64,000 nt of DNA from JANQOH01 sp965214495 (GCA_965214495.1 OZ243958.1:620001-684000); one strand, 5' to 3'; counted from the first letter of the stretch, positions 16,860 through 26,963 are shown. Notes: generated from the letters alone by a model not told the origin. Numbers and translations are program-made.

Positions 16860-17937
16860 TCTCCTCGCGCCGCTGGCCGACGAATTCACTTTGTTCAACC
16901 TCTTTCGCTACCTGACCTTCCGCAGCGGCGCGGCGGTCGTGACGGCGCTCGTGGTCAGCTTTCTTTTCGGTCCGGCCGTGATTCGCTGGCTCGCCACGCG
17001 GCAGGTCGAAGGCCAGCCCATCCGCGACGACGGCCCCGCCGGACACCTCGACACCAAGCGCGGCACGCCGACGATGGGCGGATTCCTGATCCTGCTCGCT
17101 CTCGCGCTCGGCACCCTGCTGTGGGCCGATCTCGGCAACGGCTTCGTTTGGGTTGTGCTGCTGGTGACGTTCGGCTTCGGCGCGATCGGCTTCGTCGACG
17201 ACTACCTCAAGGTCACCCGGCGCCACCATCGCGGACTGCCGGGTCGCGTCAAGCTGCTCGTCCAATTCGCCATCGCGGCCGGGGCGGTGTACTGGATCTC
17301 GGCGCTGCTGCCGCCGGCGTTCTCGACCGCGCTTGCCGTGCCGTTCTTCAAATCGGTGCTGTTCGACCTCGGCCTGTTCTTCGCACCGTTCGCAGTGCTG
17401 GTCGTCGTCGGCGCCTCGAACGCGGTGAACCTGACCGACGGCCTGGACGGCCTCGCGATCATGCCGATCATGATGGCCGCCGGCTGCTTCGGGATCGTGA
17501 CCTGGCTGGTCGGCAATGCCGTATTCGCCGACTACCTCCAGATACACGCCGTACCCGGGGCCGGGGAGCTCGCCGTATTCTGCGGCGCTCTGGTCGGCGC
17601 GAGTCTCGGTTTTTTGTGGTTCAACGCTCCGCCCGCGAAAGTGTTCATGGGCGACACGGGCAGCCTTGCCGCCGGCGGCGCGCTCGGCGCCGTCAGCGTG
17701 ATCGCCAAGCACGAACTGGTTCTGGCGATCGTCGGCGGCCTGTTCGTGCTCGAAGCGGTTTCGGTGATCGTCCAGGTCGTGTCGTTCCGGCTGACCGGGC
17801 GGCGGGTCTTCCTCATGGCCCCGATACACCACCATTTCGAGGGCCGCGGCTGGGCCGAGCCGACTATCGTTATCCGCTTCTGGATCATCGCCGCGATCCT
17901 GGCGCTCGCCGGTCTCGCCACGCTGAAGCTGCGATGA
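16849..17937 (+). CDS. mraY: Phospho-N-acetylmuramoyl-pentapeptide-transferase MraY
   Basis: This 362-aa polytopic membrane enzyme makes lipid I from UDP-MurNAc-pentapeptide and undecaprenyl phosphate. The family motifs are DTKRGTPTMGG, FVDDYLKV (Asp pair), NLTDGLDGLA, FMGDTGSLA and MAPIHHHFE, with about ten transmembrane helices. GAGGAGGAA at 16834-16843 sits just before ATG 16849, which fixes the start inside murF. Confidence 0.97.
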   Translation: MLYNLLAPLADEFTLFNLFRYLTFRSGAAVVTALVVSFLFGPAVIRWLATRQVEGQPIRDDGPAGHLDTKRGTPTMGGFLILLALALGTLLWADLGNGFVWVVLLVTFGFGAIGFVDDYLKVTRRHHRGLPGRVKLLVQFAIAAGAVYWISALLPPAFSTALAVPFFKSVLFDLGLFFAPFAVLVVVGASNAVNLTDGLDGLAIMPIMMAAGCFGIVTWLVGNAVFADYLQIHAVPGAGELAVFCGALVGASLGFLWFNAPPAKVFMGDTGSLAAGGALGAVSVIAKHELVLAIVGGLFVLEAVSVIVQVVSFRLTGRRVFLMAPIHHHFEGRGWAEPTIVIRFWIIAAILALAGLATLKLR

Positions 17938-17941
17938 GGCG

Positions 17942-19327
17942 ATGATTCCGGTCACCGAATATCGCGACGACACGGTTGCCGTGTTCGGGCTGGGTCGTTC
18001 CGGTCTCGCTGCGGTCGAGGCTCTGGTGGCAGGCGGCGCTGAAGTACTCGCCGACGACGACTGCGCCGACCGCCGCGCGCGCGCGGCGGTGCTCGGCGGC
18101 CATCCGGCGCGTCTGGGCGCGGGAACGATCGCCGGCGCGCGTGCGCTGGTGCTCAGCCCGGGCGTGCCGCTCGATCATCCGGTGCCCGTCGCCGCCCGCG
18201 CCGCGGGAGTCGATGTCGTCGGCGAGGCGGATCTGTTCGCCTGTGCGCTGTGGCCCGACGGGCGGTTCGGCGGCCCGCGTATCGTCGGAATCACCGGCAC
18301 GAACGGCAAGTCGACCACGACCGCGCTGGTCGGCCATCTCCTCACGGAGGCGGGCAGGCTCGTTCAGGTCGGCGGCAATCTCGGCACGGCCGCGCTGGCG
18401 CTCGATCCGCTCGACGCGAACGGCATCTACGTGCTCGAAATGTCGTCCTTCCAGCTCGACCTCACATCGCGCCTGGTGTTCGACGTCGCCGGCCTGCTCA
18501 ACCTCAGCCCCGATCACCTCGACCGCCACGGCGACATGGAGGGATACGTCGCGGCGAAGAAGCGCATCTTTCGCGGTCAGACCGCCGCCTGCGCCGCTGT
18601 CGTCGCCTGCGACGACTGGATGACCGCCGCCATCTTCCAATGTCTTGCCGCGGCAGGAGTGAGGCGGACGATCGCGGTATCGGGGGCCGGCCCGGTCGAG
18701 GGCGGCGTGGGGGTAGAGGCCGGGCGGTTGCTCGACGGCCTCGACGGGGCTCCGCGCGCGGTTGTCGATCTCGGACGGAACCCGGCTTTGATCGGCGGTC
18801 ACAACTGGCAGAACGCCGCGCTCGCCTGGGCGGTCTGTCGAGTGCTCGGTGTCGAAGCCGACAATCTGGTTCCGGGTTTACTGAGCTACCCGGGACTCGC
18901 GCATCGGCTGGAGCCGGTCGCGGAGATTGCCGGCGTGCGCTACGTCAACGACAGCAAGGCGACCAACGCCGCCGCCGCCGCGCGCGCACTGGCGTGCTAC
19001 CGATCGATCTACTGGATCGCCGGCGGTCGTGCGAAGGACGCCGACCCGAGCCCGCTCGCGCCGTGGCTCGACCGTGTGCGCCACGCTTTTCTGATCGGCG
19101 AGGCGGCCCACGACTTCGCCGAGGCGCTCGCGGGCCGCACGTCCGCGACGATATGCGGAACGCTCGACCGCGCGGTCGCGCTGGCAGCGCAGCGGGCCGC
19201 CTCCGACGGGGTCCAGGGGGCGGTCGTGCTGTTGTCGCCGGCGTGCGCCTCCTACGATCAGTTCTCCGATTTCGAGGCGCGGGGGGAGCGGTTCCGGTCG
19301 CTCGTCGCGGCGTTGGCGACGCCGTGA
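17942..19327 (+). CDS. murD: UDP-MurNAc-L-alanine--D-glutamate ligase MurD
   Basis: This 461-aa Mur ligase adds D-glutamate. It has a Rossmann-like start VFGLGRSGLAAVEAL, the ATP loop GITGTNGKSTTTAL (about residues 116-129), SSFQLD and HRLEPVAEI-x-YVNDSKATN. It lies 4 nt after mraY and its last bases overlap ftsW. Confidence 0.96.
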   Translation: MIPVTEYRDDTVAVFGLGRSGLAAVEALVAGGAEVLADDDCADRRARAAVLGGHPARLGAGTIAGARALVLSPGVPLDHPVPVAARAAGVDVVGEADLFACALWPDGRFGGPRIVGITGTNGKSTTTALVGHLLTEAGRLVQVGGNLGTAALALDPLDANGIYVLEMSSFQLDLTSRLVFDVAGLLNLSPDHLDRHGDMEGYVAAKKRIFRGQTAACAAVVACDDWMTAAIFQCLAAAGVRRTIAVSGAGPVEGGVGVEAGRLLDGLDGAPRAVVDLGRNPALIGGHNWQNAALAWAVCRVLGVEADNLVPGLLSYPGLAHRLEPVAEIAGVRYVNDSKATNAAAAARALACYRSIYWIAGGRAKDADPSPLAPWLDRVRHAFLIGEAAHDFAEALAGRTSATICGTLDRAVALAAQRAASDGVQGAVVLLSPACASYDQFSDFEARGERFRSLVAALATP

Positions 19328-20427
19328 GCACCGCCATGCGTGTGGACGGCAGCATCGTCGGCCGCTGGTGGTTCACGGTCGATCGCTGGTTGCTCGCGGC
19401 ATTGCTGGCGCTGATCGCCGTAGGCGCAGTGATGACGTTCGCGGCGAGCCCTGCAGTTGCCGAGCGCTTGAACTACGACCGCCTGCATTTCGTTCAGCGG
19501 CAACTGATGCTGATCCCGCCCGCGGTCGCGCTCATGCTCGCGGTCTCGATGCTGTCGCCGACCGGAGTCGCGCGCGCCGGGGCGGCGTTGTTGGCGGTCG
19601 GCCTCGTGCTGACAACGATCACGGTCGTTTCCGGAACGGAAGTGAAGGGGGCGCAGCGCTGGCTCGCCCTCGGCGGCCTGACCCTTCAACCGTCAGAATT
19701 GCTCAAACCCGGCCTCGCGATCGTCGCAGCGGGACTGTTCGCCGCGCGGCACGACCTGCTGGCGGCACTGGCACTGGTCCCGGTGCTCTTCGTGCTGATT
19801 CTGCAACCCGATATCGGCATGGCGATGGCTATGGCCGCCGTGTGGTTCGCGCAATACGTCGTTGCCGGCTTGCCGCTGTTCTGGGTTGGCGTGCTGTCCA
19901 CGCTCGGCGTCGGTGTCCTCGCTGCCGGTTACGGCTACTTCCCCCACGTGCAAAGCCGCATCGATCGCTTTCTCGATCCCGCGTCCGGCGACAGTTACCA
20001 GATCGACCACTCCCTGCGGGCGTTCTCGCATGGCGGTCTTCTCGGTCGCGGCCCCGGCGAAGGCGTGGTCAAGGACCATCTGCCGGACGCGCACGCCGAC
20101 TTCGTGTTCGCCGTCGCTGGTGAAGAGTTCGGGCTGTTGGCGTGCCTGCTGCTGGTCGGTGTCTTCGCCTGTGTGGTGGTGCGCGGACTGACCCGCCTTG
20201 CCGCCGAGACCGACCGCTTCGTGCTGCTCGCCGGTGCGGGTCTGATCGTCCATTTCGGCTTGCAGGCGATGATCAACATGGCGGTGACGCTGCGCCTGGC
20301 GCCGACCAAGGGGCTGACCCTGCCATTCGTTTCTTATGGCGGTTCGTCACTGTTCGCGCTCGCCTTCACCATGGGCCTGGTGCTGGCGCTGACGCGCTGG
20401 CGCCCGCGTACGGCGGCAGTGTCGTGA
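19324..20427 (+). CDS. ftsW: SEDS peptidoglycan glycosyltransferase FtsW
   Basis: This is a 367-aa polytopic SEDS protein that polymerises septal glycan with FtsI. Signatures are GAQRWLALGGLTLQPSELLK, LPDAHADFVFAVAGEEFG (containing the catalytic Asp region) and the C-terminal LPFVSYGGSS. About ten transmembrane helices are evident. The start is GTG 19324 in the murD stop, with ATG 19336 also possible. It overlaps murG by 4 bp. Confidence 0.95.
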   Translation: MSTAMRVDGSIVGRWWFTVDRWLLAALLALIAVGAVMTFAASPAVAERLNYDRLHFVQRQLMLIPPAVALMLAVSMLSPTGVARAGAALLAVGLVLTTITVVSGTEVKGAQRWLALGGLTLQPSELLKPGLAIVAAGLFAARHDLLAALALVPVLFVLILQPDIGMAMAMAAVWFAQYVVAGLPLFWVGVLSTLGVGVLAAGYGYFPHVQSRIDRFLDPASGDSYQIDHSLRAFSHGGLLGRGPGEGVVKDHLPDAHADFVFAVAGEEFGLLACLLLVGVFACVVVRGLTRLAAETDRFVLLAGAGLIVHFGLQAMINMAVTLRLAPTKGLTLPFVSYGGSSLFALAFTMGLVLALTRWRPRTAAVS

Positions 20428-21509
20428 GCGGCGCCCTCGCGGTCATCGCCGCCGGCGGCACGGGCGGCCATGTTTTTCCGGCGTTGGCCCTGGCGCGCGG
20501 CCTGCGGGCGGACGGGATCGAGCCGGCGTTCGTCACCGACCGCCGCGGCATCGCGTTCGGCGACGGGTTGAGTGATGTCGCCTGCTACGCGGTGCGCGCC
20601 GGCGGTGTCGCGGGCCTCGGCCTGTTCGGGGCGCTGCGCGGCGGTCTTGCGCTGGCGGCAGGGTTCGTTCAGGCGCGTCGTCTGTTCCGGCGCCTCGGGC
20701 CGGCGCTGGTGATCGGCTTTGGCGGTTACGCTTCCCTGCCGCCGGTCGCGGCCGCCGCGAGCTTGCGAATTCCGGTGCTCGTGCACGAAGCCAACGCGGT
20801 GCTGGGCCGCGCCAACCGATTGCTTGCACGCCGCGCGACAGCGATTGCGACCGGGTTCCCCGATACTGTGGACGCCGGCGCCCATACCGGCGTGCCGGTG
20901 CGCGACGCCTTCGTCGCGGCGCGTGCACGCCCCTACGCGGCGCCGTCCGACGACGGGCCGATCCGTTTGCTGGCGGTCGGCGGCAGCCAGGGCGCGCGCT
21001 TTCTCGGGCGTGTCGTGCCGCACGCTCTGGCGTCGCTGCCGGAACGTCTGCGCCAACGACTTCAAGTCGATCAACAGTGCCGGCCCGAGGATGAAGCGTC
21101 GGCGCTCGGGGCCTATGCCGAGGCCGGGATCGTGGCGCGGGTGAGTCGGTTCATCGACGACGTGTCGGTTCGGCTCGCCGCCGCGCACCTGGTGATCGCC
21201 CGGGCCGGCGCCTCGACGATCGCCGAACTTACGGTCGTCGGGAGGCCTGCGATCCTGATCCCGTATCCGCACGCCATCGACGACCATCAGACCGCCAACG
21301 CACACGCGGTCGCCGCCGCCGGCGGCGGGTGGCCGATGGCCGAAAGCGCGCTTGACGTCGGCGCTCTTCGCAACCGCATCGCGGCTTTGCTCGACGATCC
21401 CGCCGCGCTCCAACGGGCGGCTGCCGGCGCCCGCGGTCTCGGTCGCCCCGATGCGGTGGAGCGGCTCGTCGCCCTTGCGCGCCGCGTGTCGGCGGAGACC
21501 GGGCGATGA
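20424..21509 (+). CDS. murG: UDP-GlcNAc:lipid I N-acetylglucosaminyltransferase MurG
   Basis: This 361-aa GT-B transferase converts lipid I to lipid II at the inner membrane face. It has the N-terminal AAGGTGGHVFPALAL loop, GFGGYASLP, HEANAVLGRANR and the second nucleotide loop VGGSQGAR, then SRAGASTIAEL-type UDP-binding sequence (RAGASTIAELTVVGRPAIL). GTG 20424 overlaps the ftsW stop. The last 4 bp overlap murC. Confidence 0.96.
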   Translation: MSGALAVIAAGGTGGHVFPALALARGLRADGIEPAFVTDRRGIAFGDGLSDVACYAVRAGGVAGLGLFGALRGGLALAAGFVQARRLFRRLGPALVIGFGGYASLPPVAAAASLRIPVLVHEANAVLGRANRLLARRATAIATGFPDTVDAGAHTGVPVRDAFVAARARPYAAPSDDGPIRLLAVGGSQGARFLGRVVPHALASLPERLRQRLQVDQQCRPEDEASALGAYAEAGIVARVSRFIDDVSVRLAAAHLVIARAGASTIAELTVVGRPAILIPYPHAIDDHQTANAHAVAAAGGGWPMAESALDVGALRNRIAALLDDPAALQRAAAGARGLGRPDAVERLVALARRVSAETGR

Positions 21510-22963
21510 CCGGGCTACCGCTCGACATCGGCCCGCTGCACTTCGTCGGCATCGGCGGAATCGGCATGAGCGGGATCGCCGAGGTCATGCACAATCTCGG
21601 ATACCGCGTGCAGGGCAGCGATCTGGGTGACAACGCCAACGTGCGGCGGATGCGCACACTGGGCCTTGCGGTCCACATCGGTCATGCGGCGGAGAACCTC
21701 GGCGACGCCGCGGTCGTCGTCGTGTCGAGCGCGGTAGGCGACGGCAACCCCGAAATCGTCGAAGCGCGCGCGCGGATGCTGCCGGTGGTGCGCCGCGCGG
21801 AAATGCTCGCCGAATTGATGCGGCTCAAATACGCCGCCGCTGTCGCGGGTTCGCACGGAAAAACCACCACGACCTCGCTGATCGCGGCCCTGCTCGACGC
21901 CGCCGGGTTCGAGCCTACGGTAATCAACGGCGGTATCATCGACGCTTGGGGCACCAACGCGCGGCTCGGTTCCGGTGACTGGATGGTCGTGGAAGCCGAC
22001 GAGTCCGACGGCAGTTTCACGCGCCTGCCGGCGACGATCGCGGTGGTCACCAATATCGATCCCGAACATCTCGAGTTCTACGGAGATTTCGACCGCTTGC
22101 GTCAGGCTTTCCAAACCTTCGTCGAGAACATCCCGTTCTACGGTTTCGCCGTCGCCTGCGTCGATCATCCGGAAGTCGCGGCGATGGCCGGACGGATAAC
22201 CGATCGCCGCATCGTTACCTGCGGATTCTCACCGCAAGCGGATCTGCGCGCGGTCGGGTTGCATCCGACCGACGGCGGCACACGGTTCGACGTCGTGGCC
22301 GGCGGCCGCCTTGCCGGACGCGGCGGCGTGGATGGCCGGCGCCGCATCGCCGGTTTCGAGCTGCGGATGCCGGGCCGGTACAACGTCCAGAACGCGCTCG
22401 CCGCCCTCGCGATCGGGATCGAAATGGGCCTGAGCGACGACACGTTGCGCGCAGGTCTTGCCGCGTTCGCCGGAGTCAGGCGTCGTTTCACGACCGTCGG
22501 CGAAGCGTTCGGGGTGATCGTGATCGACGATTACGGTCATCACCCGGCGGAGATCGCCGCAGCACTGTCCGCCGCACGAGAGCGGCTGGCGCTGGCTGGC
22601 CCCGGCGGGCGCCTGATCGCGGTCGTGCAACCGCATCGCTACACCCGGTTGCGGGATCTGTTCGACTCGTTCTGCACCTGCTTCGACGAGGCCGACACGG
22701 TGATCGTGGCCGACGTCTATCCGGCCGGCGAGGAACCGATCAACGGTTTCGACCGAGACCGGCTGATCGACGGGCTGCGGGCGCGTGGCAATTTCCGGGT
22801 GGCGCCGTTGCCGGCTCCCGAGGCCCTGCCGGCGATGATTCTCGAAGCGGCCGGGACGGGCGACATGGTGGTCTGCCTCGGCGCCGGCAGCATCACGCAG
22901 TGGGCCAACGATCTGCCCGGCGCGATGCGAGCGCTCCACGGTGTCGGGGATGGCGTCTCGTGA
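21506..22963 (+). CDS. murC: UDP-MurNAc--L-alanine ligase MurC
   Basis: This 485-aa Mur ligase adds the first amino acid to UDP-MurNAc. It has the start motif FVGIGGIGMSGIAEV, the ATP loop GSHGKTTTTSL (about residues 116-126), EADESDGSF, and the C-terminal DDYGHHPAEI with QPHRYTR. The ATG overlaps murG by 4 bp, and the gene in turn overlaps murB. Confidence 0.97.
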   Translation: MTGLPLDIGPLHFVGIGGIGMSGIAEVMHNLGYRVQGSDLGDNANVRRMRTLGLAVHIGHAAENLGDAAVVVVSSAVGDGNPEIVEARARMLPVVRRAEMLAELMRLKYAAAVAGSHGKTTTTSLIAALLDAAGFEPTVINGGIIDAWGTNARLGSGDWMVVEADESDGSFTRLPATIAVVTNIDPEHLEFYGDFDRLRQAFQTFVENIPFYGFAVACVDHPEVAAMAGRITDRRIVTCGFSPQADLRAVGLHPTDGGTRFDVVAGGRLAGRGGVDGRRRIAGFELRMPGRYNVQNALAALAIGIEMGLSDDTLRAGLAAFAGVRRRFTTVGEAFGVIVIDDYGHHPAEIAAALSAARERLALAGPGGRLIAVVQPHRYTRLRDLFDSFCTCFDEADTVIVADVYPAGEEPINGFDRDRLIDGLRARGNFRVAPLPAPEALPAMILEAAGTGDMVVCLGAGSITQWANDLPGAMRALHGVGDGVS

Positions 22964-23892
22964 CCGCCGGGACGCGCACATCGCTCATCGGGCGGTTACC
23001 GCCGCTGCGCGGAGCGCTGCACACCGCGGCGCCACTCCGCCGCGTCGCCTGGTTCCGTGTCGGCGGGCCGGCGGAAGTGCTGTTCGCACCGGCCGACCGG
23101 GACGATCTCGGTGTCCTGCTGAGCGGCCGCCCACCCGGCGTTCCGGTGACCGTTCTCGGTCTCTGCTCCAACGTACTGATCCGCGATGGCGGCATCGACG
23201 GGGTGGTGGTTCGCCTCGGCCGGTCGTTCGCCCGCATCGCGGTGGACGGTACGCGGGTTCATTGCGGCGCCGCTGCTGCCGATGCCACCGTCGCGCGCGC
23301 CGCGGCGGCCGCGGGGATCGGCGGGTTAGAGTTCCTGTGCGGCGTGCCCGGCTCGATCGGCGGGGCGATCCGTATGAACGCCGGCGCTTACGGGTGCGAG
23401 ATCGGCGAAGTGGTCGAAACGGTCGAGGCGGTCGATCCGAAAGGTGTGGTTCATCGCCTCGCCGGAGACGATATCGATTTCGGCTATCGCCGTTCGAGCC
23501 TCCCGGCAAATTGGATCTGCACGGCGGCGACGCTGCGTGGCACGCCCGTCGAGGCGAGCGCGGTGCGCGCGCGAATGGCGGCGATCGCCGCACGGCGTGA
23601 AGCTACGCAGCCGATCCGTGCGCGCACCGGTGGCAGCACCTTTACCAACCCGCCGGGCCGGAAGGCTTGGCAGTTGATCGACAGTGCGGGTTGTCGCGGT
23701 TTGCGGCGTGGCGGTGCGGCGGTGTCGCTGAAGCACAGCAATTTCCTGGTGAATATCGACGGCGCGACGGCGGGCGATCTGGAATGCCTCGGCGAGACCG
23801 TGCGCCGGCGGGTGTTCGAGACGGCAGGGGTGCGCCTCGAGTGGGAGATCCGGCGCCTCGGGCGGCACGTCCGGCCGGAGGGGGCGCCATGA
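22960..23892 (+). CDS. murB: UDP-N-acetylenolpyruvoylglucosamine reductase MurB
   Basis: This 310-aa FAD enzyme reduces UDP-GlcNAc-enolpyruvate to UDP-MurNAc. The FAD-binding segment WFRVGGPAEVLFAP, VLGLCSNVLIRDGGIDGVVVR and the GGLEFLCGVPGSIGGAIRMNAGAYG region are present, with the late catalytic Ser in GSTFTNPPG. Its Ser and Glu arrangement is that of type II MurB, which lacks the extra loop. GTG 22960 overlaps murC and the end overlaps ddl, both by 4 bp. Confidence 0.96.
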   Translation: MTAGTRTSLIGRLPPLRGALHTAAPLRRVAWFRVGGPAEVLFAPADRDDLGVLLSGRPPGVPVTVLGLCSNVLIRDGGIDGVVVRLGRSFARIAVDGTRVHCGAAAADATVARAAAAAGIGGLEFLCGVPGSIGGAIRMNAGAYGCEIGEVVETVEAVDPKGVVHRLAGDDIDFGYRRSSLPANWICTAATLRGTPVEASAVRARMAAIAARREATQPIRARTGGSTFTNPPGRKAWQLIDSAGCRGLRRGGAAVSLKHSNFLVNIDGATAGDLECLGETVRRRVFETAGVRLEWEIRRLGRHVRPEGAP

Positions 23893-24806
23893 CCGCGCGG
23901 GTCGTGGTCCTCCTAGGCGGACGGTCGTCGGAGCGTGAGGTTTCACTGGCGAGCGGCCGGGCGGTTCTCGCGGCGCTGCGCGAACGCGGTGCGCACGCTC
24001 GCGCGCTCGATGTCGGACCCGGAATCGCGCGCCGGCTCGCCGAAATGCGCCCGCACATCGACGTGGCTTTCAACGCCCTGCATGGGCGTTGGGGCGAAGA
24101 CGGATGCGTTCAGGGGTTGTGCGAACTGCTCGATCTTCCGTTCACCCATTCGGGAGTGCTGGCCTCGGCGCTCGCCATGGACAAGCCGACCGCCAGGCGG
24201 TTGTTCGCCCTCGCAGACATTCCGGTGCCCGAGGGCCGGCTGGTGGGCCGCGACGAGGTGCTCGCCCGCGATCCGTTGCCGAGGCCCTATGTCGTCAAGC
24301 CGCGCAACGAGGGGTCCAGCGTCGCGGTCCGCATCGTCGGAGAGGGCGATCCGCCGAAGCCGTTTGCCGACACATCCTGGCCCTATGGCGATGAGGCTCT
24401 TGTCGAACGCTATGTGCCGGGGCGCGAGATCACGGCGGCGGTCATGGGCGACCGTGCGCTCGGTGCTCTCGAGATTCGGCCGCGCCGGGGCTTCTACGAT
24501 TACCGGTCGAAATACACCAGGGGCGAGGCCGACTATCTCATACCGGCGCCGATCGCCGAGGCGGATCGCGCTGCGGCGCTCGATTACGCCGTGCGCGCGC
24601 ATCGGACTCTCGGTTGCTGCGGCGTTTCGCGGGCGGATTTTCGTTACGACGATACCCCCGGCGGTGTGGGCCTGCGCTTGCTCGAAGTCAATACCCAGCC
24701 GGGGATGACCCCGGGTTCTCTGGTGCCCGCCATCGCGGCGGCGGAGGGGATTCCCTATCCCGACCTCGTGGCGTGGATGGTGGAGGACGCGCAATGCCGG
24801 CGTTGA
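23889..24806 (+). CDS. ddl: D-alanine--D-alanine ligase
   Basis: This 305-aa ATP-grasp ligase makes D-Ala-D-Ala for MurF. It has VVLLGGRSSEREVSLASG at the start, HGRWGEDGCVQGLCELL, the ATP-grasp lysine in YVVKPRNEGSSV, YDYRSKYT and the metal-binding LLEVNTQPGMTPGSLVP. The protein overlaps murB by 4 bp and ftsQ by 13 bp. Confidence 0.96.
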   Translation: MTARVVVLLGGRSSEREVSLASGRAVLAALRERGAHARALDVGPGIARRLAEMRPHIDVAFNALHGRWGEDGCVQGLCELLDLPFTHSGVLASALAMDKPTARRLFALADIPVPEGRLVGRDEVLARDPLPRPYVVKPRNEGSSVAVRIVGEGDPPKPFADTSWPYGDEALVERYVPGREITAAVMGDRALGALEIRPRRGFYDYRSKYTRGEADYLIPAPIAEADRAAALDYAVRAHRTLGCCGVSRADFRYDDTPGGVGLRLLEVNTQPGMTPGSLVPAIAAAEGIPYPDLVAWMVEDAQCRR

Positions 24807-25705
24807 GGGCGCGCCGGGCGGACCGGGTCGGCGGCAGATCGCCCGCCGTTGGCCGTGCGAGCCGGCGGTCGCGGGGCGGTCCCCGGCGGCGGGATCGCGA
24901 ATTGCGCGAGCCGGGACCGCTTCGCAGGGCGTTCTCGCGTTTGCGCCGGCTCGCGCCCCGAATGGTGCGCCGCCTGAGTCTGCTCGTCGCTCTCGGTGCC
25001 GGGCTCGTCGTCTGGCAGACGGGTGCGGCCGGACACGGTCTCACCGTGCTCGGTGAGACCGCGATCGACGTGAGTCGCGCTGCCGGTTTCGTGGTCGAAG
25101 ACGTATTCGTCGAAGGTCGGCGACGGGCGCCGAAGGAGGGCCTCCGTGCGAGCCTCGGAGTCGCGCGCGGCGATGCGATGCTCCTGATCGACCCCGGCGA
25201 AGCGAAGGCGCGGTTGGAAGAGAATCCTTGGGTTGCCGCCGCGCGCGTCGAACGCCAACTGCCGAACGCCCTGTACATTCGCATCGTCGAGCGCCGCCCG
25301 ATGGCGCTTTGGCAACACCGCGGCGCGATCCGCCTGGTCGATCGGGGAGGGCGAATACTTACCGATCATGGCGTCGAGGCGTATGCCGCGTTGCCGCTGG
25401 TGGTGGGCGCCGGCGCGCCGGAGCAACTTCCCGCACTGGTCGCCTCGGTGGCGGCCACGCCCGATCTCTATCGCCGTCTGTCGGCAGCGAACTGGGTCGG
25501 CGGCCGACGCTGGACCCTGCGATTCGACGACCGCATCGACGTGCTGCTTCCCGAGGGGCCGACGGATCGCGCCTGGGCGCGCCTCGTCGCCCTGCAGGAG
25601 GAGGTAGGGATCCTCGAAACGCGGCTGGCGCGGATCGATCTGCGCAGCCCTGACCGCGTTCTGGTGCGCTTCGACTCGGACACGCCCGCGGGAGCCGGGA
25701 CATGA
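24794..25705 (+). CDS. ftsQ: Cell division protein FtsQ
   Basis: This 303-aa bitopic divisome protein has an unusually long, arginine-rich cytoplasmic tail (residues 1-57), one transmembrane helix (about 59-75) and a POTRA domain (about 95-160, ending LYIRIVERRPMALW), then the FtsQ beta domain. FtsQ links FtsL/FtsB to the ring. ATG 24794 lies inside the ddl end. The next 4-bp overlap is with ftsA. Confidence 0.92.
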   Translation: MPALRARRADRVGGRSPAVGRASRRSRGGPRRRDRELREPGPLRRAFSRLRRLAPRMVRRLSLLVALGAGLVVWQTGAAGHGLTVLGETAIDVSRAAGFVVEDVFVEGRRRAPKEGLRASLGVARGDAMLLIDPGEAKARLEENPWVAAARVERQLPNALYIRIVERRPMALWQHRGAIRLVDRGGRILTDHGVEAYAALPLVVGAGAPEQLPALVASVAATPDLYRRLSAANWVGGRRWTLRFDDRIDVLLPEGPTDRAWARLVALQEEVGILETRLARIDLRSPDRVLVRFDSDTPAGAGT

Positions 25706-26946
25706 GAGATGACGGCAATCTGTTGGCGGCGGCTCTGGATATCGGCAGTTCGAAGATTTGCTGCTTCATTGTGGAGGACGAAGGCGAGGGCGTGTTGCGT
25801 GTGCTCGGGATGGGGCACACCGTCGCGCACGGCACCGGCGCCGGCGCGATCGTCGATATGGATGCGGCCGAGCAGGCCATCCGCGCGGCGGTGCACGAGG
25901 CCGAGACCGCAGCCGGCGAAACCATCCGCTCGGTCATCGTAAACCTGTCGGGAGGGCGGCTGCATTCGGAGCGGTTCGACGAGACCGTCGAACTGGGCGG
26001 CCGGCAAGTCGGCGATGCCGCTGTCGATCAGGCGACCGCGTTGGCGCGGCGCCGCGCTCCCCCGGAAGGCTATGAAGTGGTGCATCTCGCGCCTGTCGAT
26101 TATGCGATCGACGGGACCATCGGGATCCGCGAGCCGCGCGGTCTCTTCGGCGAACGCCTGGTGGCCGGGTTTCACGCCGTGGTCGCCGGCCGCGGCCGGT
26201 TGCGAACGCTTCGGGCGTGTGCAGGCCGCTGTCACCTCGATGTCGAGGCCGTGGTGCTATCGGCTTGCGCCAGCGGACACGCGGTTCTGGTCGAAGACGA
26301 AATGAGCATGGGCGCCGTGTGTATCGACATGGGCGCCGGTGCGACCGATATCGCGGTTTTTCAGCGCGGTTCACTGGTTTTCGCCGACAGCGTGCCGGTC
26401 GGCGGAGCGCAGGTAACGCGCGATCTCGCCCATGGTCTCGCCACGGCGCCGGCGATCGCCGAGCGCCTCAAGACGATGCATGGAAGCGCCATCGCCGGCG
26501 GCGACGACGACCGCGAGCTGATCGACGTGCCGGAGATCGGAGAGGACCCCGACGCCGGTCCCAACCACCTGCCGCGCGGGCGCCTGATCGACATCATTCG
26601 TCCGCGTCTGGAAGAGACCTTCGAGATCGTGCGCCAGCGGCTGGATGCGGCACGGCTCGACACCGATGCGGGCGGGCGCGTGGTGTTGTGCGGCGGCGCG
26701 AGCGCCCTGAACGGCGTGCGCGAAGTCGCGGCGCAAGTCCTGGGCCGATCGGTCCGCCTGGGGCGGCCGCGGCGGCTCCGTGGCCTCGCCGAATCGGCGA
26801 GCGGCGCCGCGTTCGCCACTGGCGCGGGGTTGCTGACAGCGGGCAATGCGGTGACGCCGAACCCACTTGTCGAACCGATGCCGACCATGGATGTCGCACT
26901 CGCACCATTCGGCCGGCTTGGCCGTTGGTTGAGGGAAAGCTTCTGA
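25702..26946 (+). CDS. ftsA: Cell division protein FtsA
   Basis: This 414-aa actin-like protein tethers FtsZ to the membrane. The phosphate-1 segment ALDIGSSKICCFIVE is at residues 9-23, the phosphate-2 segment is VCIDMGAGATDIAVF and the adenosine motif is VVLCGGASALNGV. The C-terminal end PFGRLGRWLRESF forms the amphipathic membrane-targeting helix. ATG 25702 overlaps ftsQ. An 83-bp gap containing a hairpin separates it from ftsZ. Confidence 0.96.
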   Translation: MRDDGNLLAAALDIGSSKICCFIVEDEGEGVLRVLGMGHTVAHGTGAGAIVDMDAAEQAIRAAVHEAETAAGETIRSVIVNLSGGRLHSERFDETVELGGRQVGDAAVDQATALARRRAPPEGYEVVHLAPVDYAIDGTIGIREPRGLFGERLVAGFHAVVAGRGRLRTLRACAGRCHLDVEAVVLSACASGHAVLVEDEMSMGAVCIDMGAGATDIAVFQRGSLVFADSVPVGGAQVTRDLAHGLATAPAIAERLKTMHGSAIAGGDDDRELIDVPEIGEDPDAGPNHLPRGRLIDIIRPRLEETFEIVRQRLDAARLDTDAGGRVVLCGGASALNGVREVAAQVLGRSVRLGRPRRLRGLAESASGAAFATGAGLLTAGNAVTPNPLVEPMPTMDVALAPFGRLGRWLRESF

Positions 26947-26963
26947 ATACCGCGGCGACTTCG